Below are positions 55,793 to 64,000 of a DNA stretch of 64,000 bases, piece after piece; position 1 is the first letter of the stretch, and every line of letters starts with the position of its first letter. The DNA lies in contig OZ251577.1 in the NCBI GenBank assembly GCA_965243805.1, forward strand, positions 1,736,001 through 1,800,000, written 5' to 3'. This stretch comes from CATQHQ01 sp965243805 (GTDB lineage: Bacteria; Gemmatimonadota; Gemmatimonadetes; Longimicrobiales; Gaopeijiaceae). The notes under the pieces are model-generated. The model ran no database searches. It worked only from the letters and a program-made list of their open reading frames with translations, and was not told the origin of the DNA. Position numbers and translations under genes: made by a program.

Positions 55793-56846
55793 GGGCGTTG
55801 GGCGCCAGGTATGCCTTCAGGCGCTGTGTCTCGGCCCGGTCCGCAAGGACGATCACGGCGTCGCCGACCGCTAGCCGCGTGGACGCCACGGGGTTGAAGA
55901 TGGTCTCCGACGGGCTGGCCTGGTCCGGCTGCACGGCGAGCACGACCAGCCCGGTCTCCTGGGGAATGCGCGACTCCGCCAAAGTGGTGCCGGCCGCCGG
56001 CGAGCCCTCGCCCACCGCAACCTGCTCCAGCCGCCGCCGGGGACTGGAACCGGGCGTCGCCACGTCCAGGAACGACGCCACGGCGGGGCGCGCCAGCACC
56101 GACGCCACCCAGTGTGCGCCGGTCACGCTGGGGCTGACCACGTAGTCGGCACCCGCCCTCTGCATCTTCGCCGTCACGGCCTCGTGCTCGGCCCGGGCCA
56201 CCACCACCAAGTCGGGGTGCAGGTCGCGGGCCGAGAGGCAGACGAAGAGGTTGTCAGTGTCCGACGAGAGGCACGAGACCAGGGTCGTCGCTTCTGCGAT
56301 CCTGGCTTCGCGCAGCACCGAGTCCCGAGTGGCGTCGTCCCGCACCACGAGCAGGTCGGGCCACTTCTTGCGCAGCGCAGCCACCACGTCGCCGTCCCGC
56401 TCCACCACCACGCACCGCATCCCGGCCTCGCGGAGCTCTTGGATGACTTGGCGACCCATCTGACCGCCTCCGCAGACGATCACGTGATCCTTCGTTCGGT
56501 TCAGTTCCACCATCGCCCTGTGCCTCTTGTACTTGGTGCCGATGTCCATCTCGACCAGAAACGCAGTCACCAAGGCGAACCACATCCCCAGTCCCGTCAA
56601 GCCGCCAGCGACCAGCACCATGGTCCAATACTGGCCCCAGCCCCCCGACGCAAGCGGAGCGACTTCGTGGTACCCCACTGCCGTCACGGTGATCACCGTC
56701 ATGTAGAGGGCGTCTGGGAAGGACCAGCCCTCCAAGATCATGTAGCCGACGACCCCCACCGCGGTCAACACCACGCAGTACCCCAGCACGAAGAGCAGCC
56801 GTGGGAGCCTGGTGCGCACGCCGGCGGCGGGCTCGAGGTCGCTCAC
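55785..56846 (-). CDS. Potassium channel with RCK (TrkA-N/TrkA-C) domain
   Basis: 353 residues. Two membrane segments (LLFVLGYCVVLTAVGVVGYM and TMVLVAGGLTGLGMWFALV) flank a pore loop with the filter TVTAVGYHE; the usual fifth residue of TVGYG is His. A TrkA-N domain follows with VIVCGGGQMGRQVIQEL and the acidic residue VVVERDGD, then a TrkA-C domain (VGEGSPAAGTTLAESRIPQ). This is a ligand-gated K+ channel subunit, likely a tetramer. It overlaps both neighbours by 4-8 bp. Confidence 0.9.
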   Translation of the reverse strand: MSDLEPAAGVRTRLPRLLFVLGYCVVLTAVGVVGYMILEGWSFPDALYMTVITVTAVGYHEVAPLASGGWGQYWTMVLVAGGLTGLGMWFALVTAFLVEMDIGTKYKRHRAMVELNRTKDHVIVCGGGQMGRQVIQELREAGMRCVVVERDGDVVAALRKKWPDLLVVRDDATRDSVLREARIAEATTLVSCLSSDTDNLFVCLSARDLHPDLVVVARAEHEAVTAKMQRAGADYVVSPSVTGAHWVASVLARPAVASFLDVATPGSSPRRRLEQVAVGEGSPAAGTTLAESRIPQETGLVVLAVQPDQASPSETIFNPVASTRLAVGDAVIVLADRAETQRLKAYLAPNAHA

Positions 56847-58318
56847 GGGGTCGCGTCCCTACGCTCGAAGATCAGGTCCCGCACCCGGACGCCCGTGACC
56901 GTGAACCCGTTCACCCGACCTGCCGCGTCACGGACGAAGCGTACTTCCGGGAACCACCACTGGTCGCCTGCAAAGACATCCTCTTCCGTCGGCGAGAGCG
57001 TAGAGGGCGGGTTGCGCCAGTGGCGGGCGACCAAGCGTCCCGACTCGACCACGACGTCGTAGCTGCTGTCCAGTTCCGGGCTTCGGTACTCGCCGGCGTA
57101 CTCCGCCAGTTGGGCCGCCGAGAGCGACGGGGGCTCGGCCTCTTCGTCCTCGTCGTCGGGATCGGGCGGCGGCGCGTCCATCAAGTCGCCCAGGTACGCC
57201 TCGGCCACCTTGCGGGCACGTCCGCCGGCGTCGCAATCGGAGCGGTTGCAGAAGACGGCCACGGAGAGCCGCTGCTCTGGGAAACGCGCGAAGTAGGTCC
57301 GGTAGCCCGCCCACGATCCGCCGTGGCCGACGACGGGAAGCCCCCTGTGTTCGCCCACCGTGAGCCCGTATGCGTAGGCGATTGTGTCGCCGCCCGTCAG
57401 CACGCCCCGCTGAACCATCGTGCCCAGCGCCTCCTGGCCCCCGACCTCTCCGGTCTCGTAGTTCCGCATCCAGAGGAGGAAGTCGTCGATGGTGGTGTGG
57501 AGGGAGCTGGACGCCAGCGCGGTCAGCTGGTTGGGGAGGCGTCGGAAGGGGCGGCCGCCCTCGTCGTCGCCGGCGGGACGGTACGACTCGGCGCGGCCCG
57601 GGACCACCTCCAAGTAGTCGTCGGAGAAGTGGGTGCGGGTCATTCCCAGCGGCGCGAAGATGCGCTCCTGGGTGTACTCGCGGAAGGTGGCGTCCGAGGC
57701 GGCTTCGACGACCTGGGCCAGCAGGTTGTAGCCCGTGTTGGAGTAGGCGTACTCGGAGCCCGGCGCGAAGTTGATGGACTGCTGTCGGCCCAGCATCCGC
57801 AGGATCTTCTCGAAGGAGATCACGTCGGTCATCTCGACCCCCGCCAGCGCCATGACGTGGGGCCAGTCGCGGATGCCGCTGGTGTGGTGGATCAGGTGCC
57901 GGGGCGTGATCGTGGCGTCGAACTCGGGCAGGTCGGGAACGAGGTCGCGCACGTCGGCGTCCAGATCCAACTGGCCGTCTTGCTCCAGGAGAAGGGCGGC
58001 CAGCGCCCCGAACTGCTTGGAGATCGACGCGATGTCGAAGACAGTCCCAGGCGTGATTGGAACGCCGTGGTCCAGGTTCGCGACGCCGTAGCCCGCTCGG
58101 TGGACGACCTCGCCGTCCAGGAGCACGCCCACCGCGGCGCCAGGACCGTCGCCCGCCAAGTCGGTGAAGATGGCGTCCACCTCTGGGTTCGTGGGTCCGG
58201 CGGCAGTAGGACCGCAGGCAGAGGACCAGATCAGTCCGACGGCCAGCAGGGCGAGGCGGCTTGGGCGACTAGGGCTTGGGCAGCCAGGGGGATGGGCGGC
58301 AGGCATTTCGGGTCGCAA
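56843..58318 (-). CDS. Class C beta-lactamase-like serine hydrolase, lipoprotein
   Basis: 491 residues. Lipobox-like IWSSAC. Penicillin-binding fold motifs: FDIASISKQFGALA (S-x-x-K), EYAYSNTGYN (Y-x-N) and VVGHGGSWAGY (H-G-G). A C-terminal lipocalin-like domain (AEYAGEYRSPELDSSYDV) is joined by an acidic linker (DPDDEDEEAE). Such proteins are often esterases or D-alanyl-peptide hydrolases rather than true lactamases. It is probably outer-membrane-attached. It overlaps the channel gene by ATGA. Confidence 0.87.
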   Translation of the reverse strand: MRPEMPAAHPPGCPSPSRPSRLALLAVGLIWSSACGPTAAGPTNPEVDAIFTDLAGDGPGAAVGVLLDGEVVHRAGYGVANLDHGVPITPGTVFDIASISKQFGALAALLLEQDGQLDLDADVRDLVPDLPEFDATITPRHLIHHTSGIRDWPHVMALAGVEMTDVISFEKILRMLGRQQSINFAPGSEYAYSNTGYNLLAQVVEAASDATFREYTQERIFAPLGMTRTHFSDDYLEVVPGRAESYRPAGDDEGGRPFRRLPNQLTALASSSLHTTIDDFLLWMRNYETGEVGGQEALGTMVQRGVLTGGDTIAYAYGLTVGEHRGLPVVGHGGSWAGYRTYFARFPEQRLSVAVFCNRSDCDAGGRARKVAEAYLGDLMDAPPPDPDDEDEEAEPPSLSAAQLAEYAGEYRSPELDSSYDVVVESGRLVARHWRNPPSTLSPTEEDVFAGDQWWFPEVRFVRDAAGRVNGFTVTGVRVRDLIFERRDATP

Positions 58319-58410
58319 CTCCAGACCTGGAAGGGAGGTGAAGCGGGGGCTTCAGAGAAGCTCCGGGCAACGGCGGAGCCGGGCAAGCGCAAGCCGGTGT
58401 TGCGCTGACG

Positions 58411-58454
58411 TTCCAACCCGAAGGCGTTGACCTTCCAACACGAAAAGGTAGATT
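58411..58454 (+). promoter_or_regulatory. Promoter with direct-repeat operator for TonB-dependent receptor
   Basis: TTGACC (58427-58432), 16 nt, TAGATT (58449-58454) is a plausible promoter. TTCCAACCCGAA (58411-58422) and TTCCAACACGAA (58433-58444) repeat with a 22-bp period, the second inside the promoter spacer, so a repressor or activator site is likely. Confidence 0.5.
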
Positions 58455-58542
58455 GGGAAGACGAGTGCCTGCTCGCGGGTGCTTGGTCAGTCACACTACT
58501 TGCCACGAAGCACCACACTCACATCATCAGGAGAACGCAGTA

Positions 58543-61335
<2,793 letters not shown>

Positions 61336-61477
61336 CGGGCGCAGGCATTCGGTGCATTCGGTGATGGCATCGCCGTAAGCAGTTCGGCAAGCAGTTCGGC
61401 GGCAGGGGATTCCGGCCAGGCCGGTTCGGGTCCCCTGCCGCCAGTTGGTATGCGTAGGTAAGGAGGGCAGTTCATTC

Positions 61478-64000
<2,523 letters not shown>

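Overview
The window is 64 kb of high-GC bacterial chromosome. No rRNA or single-copy marker is present, so taxonomy is inferred. The content points to a Gemmatimonadota-like lineage: several 6-bladed beta-propeller lipoproteins with an R-[RK]-G-x-GPGEF-type blade motif, two giant sortilin/VPS10-type propeller proteins, TonB-dependent receptors with an N-terminal carboxypeptidase-regulatory-like domain, an M28-like peptidase, a creatininase-like protein, a UMF1-type MFS transporter, and very frequent ATGA/GTGA gene overlaps.

Region 1 (1-15.1 kb, accessory). On the minus strand lies a type I restriction-modification locus (hsdM, a HEPN protein, and an HsdS whose N-terminus is an MNT nucleotidyltransferase), followed by an unknown gene that runs off the window. 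No hsdR is visible. Upstream are a propeller lipoprotein gene and a RecF/OLD-like AAA ATPase gene. Then come two tiny genes, an IS5-type transposase remnant, a cluster of GAATCTGTC repeats, a 175-bp duplicated fragment of a propeller gene, and a plus-strand operon of small envelope proteins, three of which appear to share one domain. Two genes here are each interrupted by a single in-frame TGA. A minus-strand unit with an ORC/STAND-like AAA ATPase and a 42-residue proline-rich peptide closes the region.

Region 2 (15.2-24.6 kb). A sortilin-like protein, a small RHH-type operon, a Tat-exported epimerase-like protein, a GNAT acetyltransferase, a lipase-like lipoprotein, and a divergent pair made of an ARPP-1-like protein and a MerR-like regulator.

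Region 3 (24.7-29.9 kb, the most interesting part). A membrane-anchored stand-alone C39 (double-glycine) peptidase is followed by five consecutive small exported peptides. Each has a Sec signal, a Pro/Ala/Ser-rich spacer, a G-x-G motif and a hydrophobic core. Four cores share CX2C...CX3C. After a strong GC hairpin come a membrane-anchored thioredoxin-like protein, a polytopic membrane protein, an ABC ATPase and an ABC permease. I read this as a candidate bacteriocin-like peptide system: Sec export, cleavage after G-x-G, disulfide formation, then self-protection or export by the ABC pair. I do not recognise it as a named family.

Region 4 (29.9-46.6 kb). An RND/MMPL exporter, an operon for an M28-like peptidase, a YncE-like propeller, an FG-GAP repeat lipoprotein and a DUF1232-like protein, then a UMF1 transporter, two methyltransferases (one ArsM), a thioesterase, and a propeller gene split by a complete 1,990-bp ISL3-family element with 23-bp inverted repeats and a perfect 8-bp target duplication.

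Region 5 (46.7-64 kb). A second sortilin-like protein, a small AT-richer gene preceded by paired hairpins, an SDR, a YjbQ-fusion protein, a DinB protein, tRNA-Val(UAC) placed 8 nt before a trypsin-like lipoprotein gene, a creatininase-like protein, an RCK potassium channel, a class C beta-lactamase-like hydrolase, and two tandem TonB-dependent receptors, the second cut by the window edge.

The only stretch over 300 bases without a gene is about 7440-8063. It holds the GAATCTGTC repeats and the propeller fragment.
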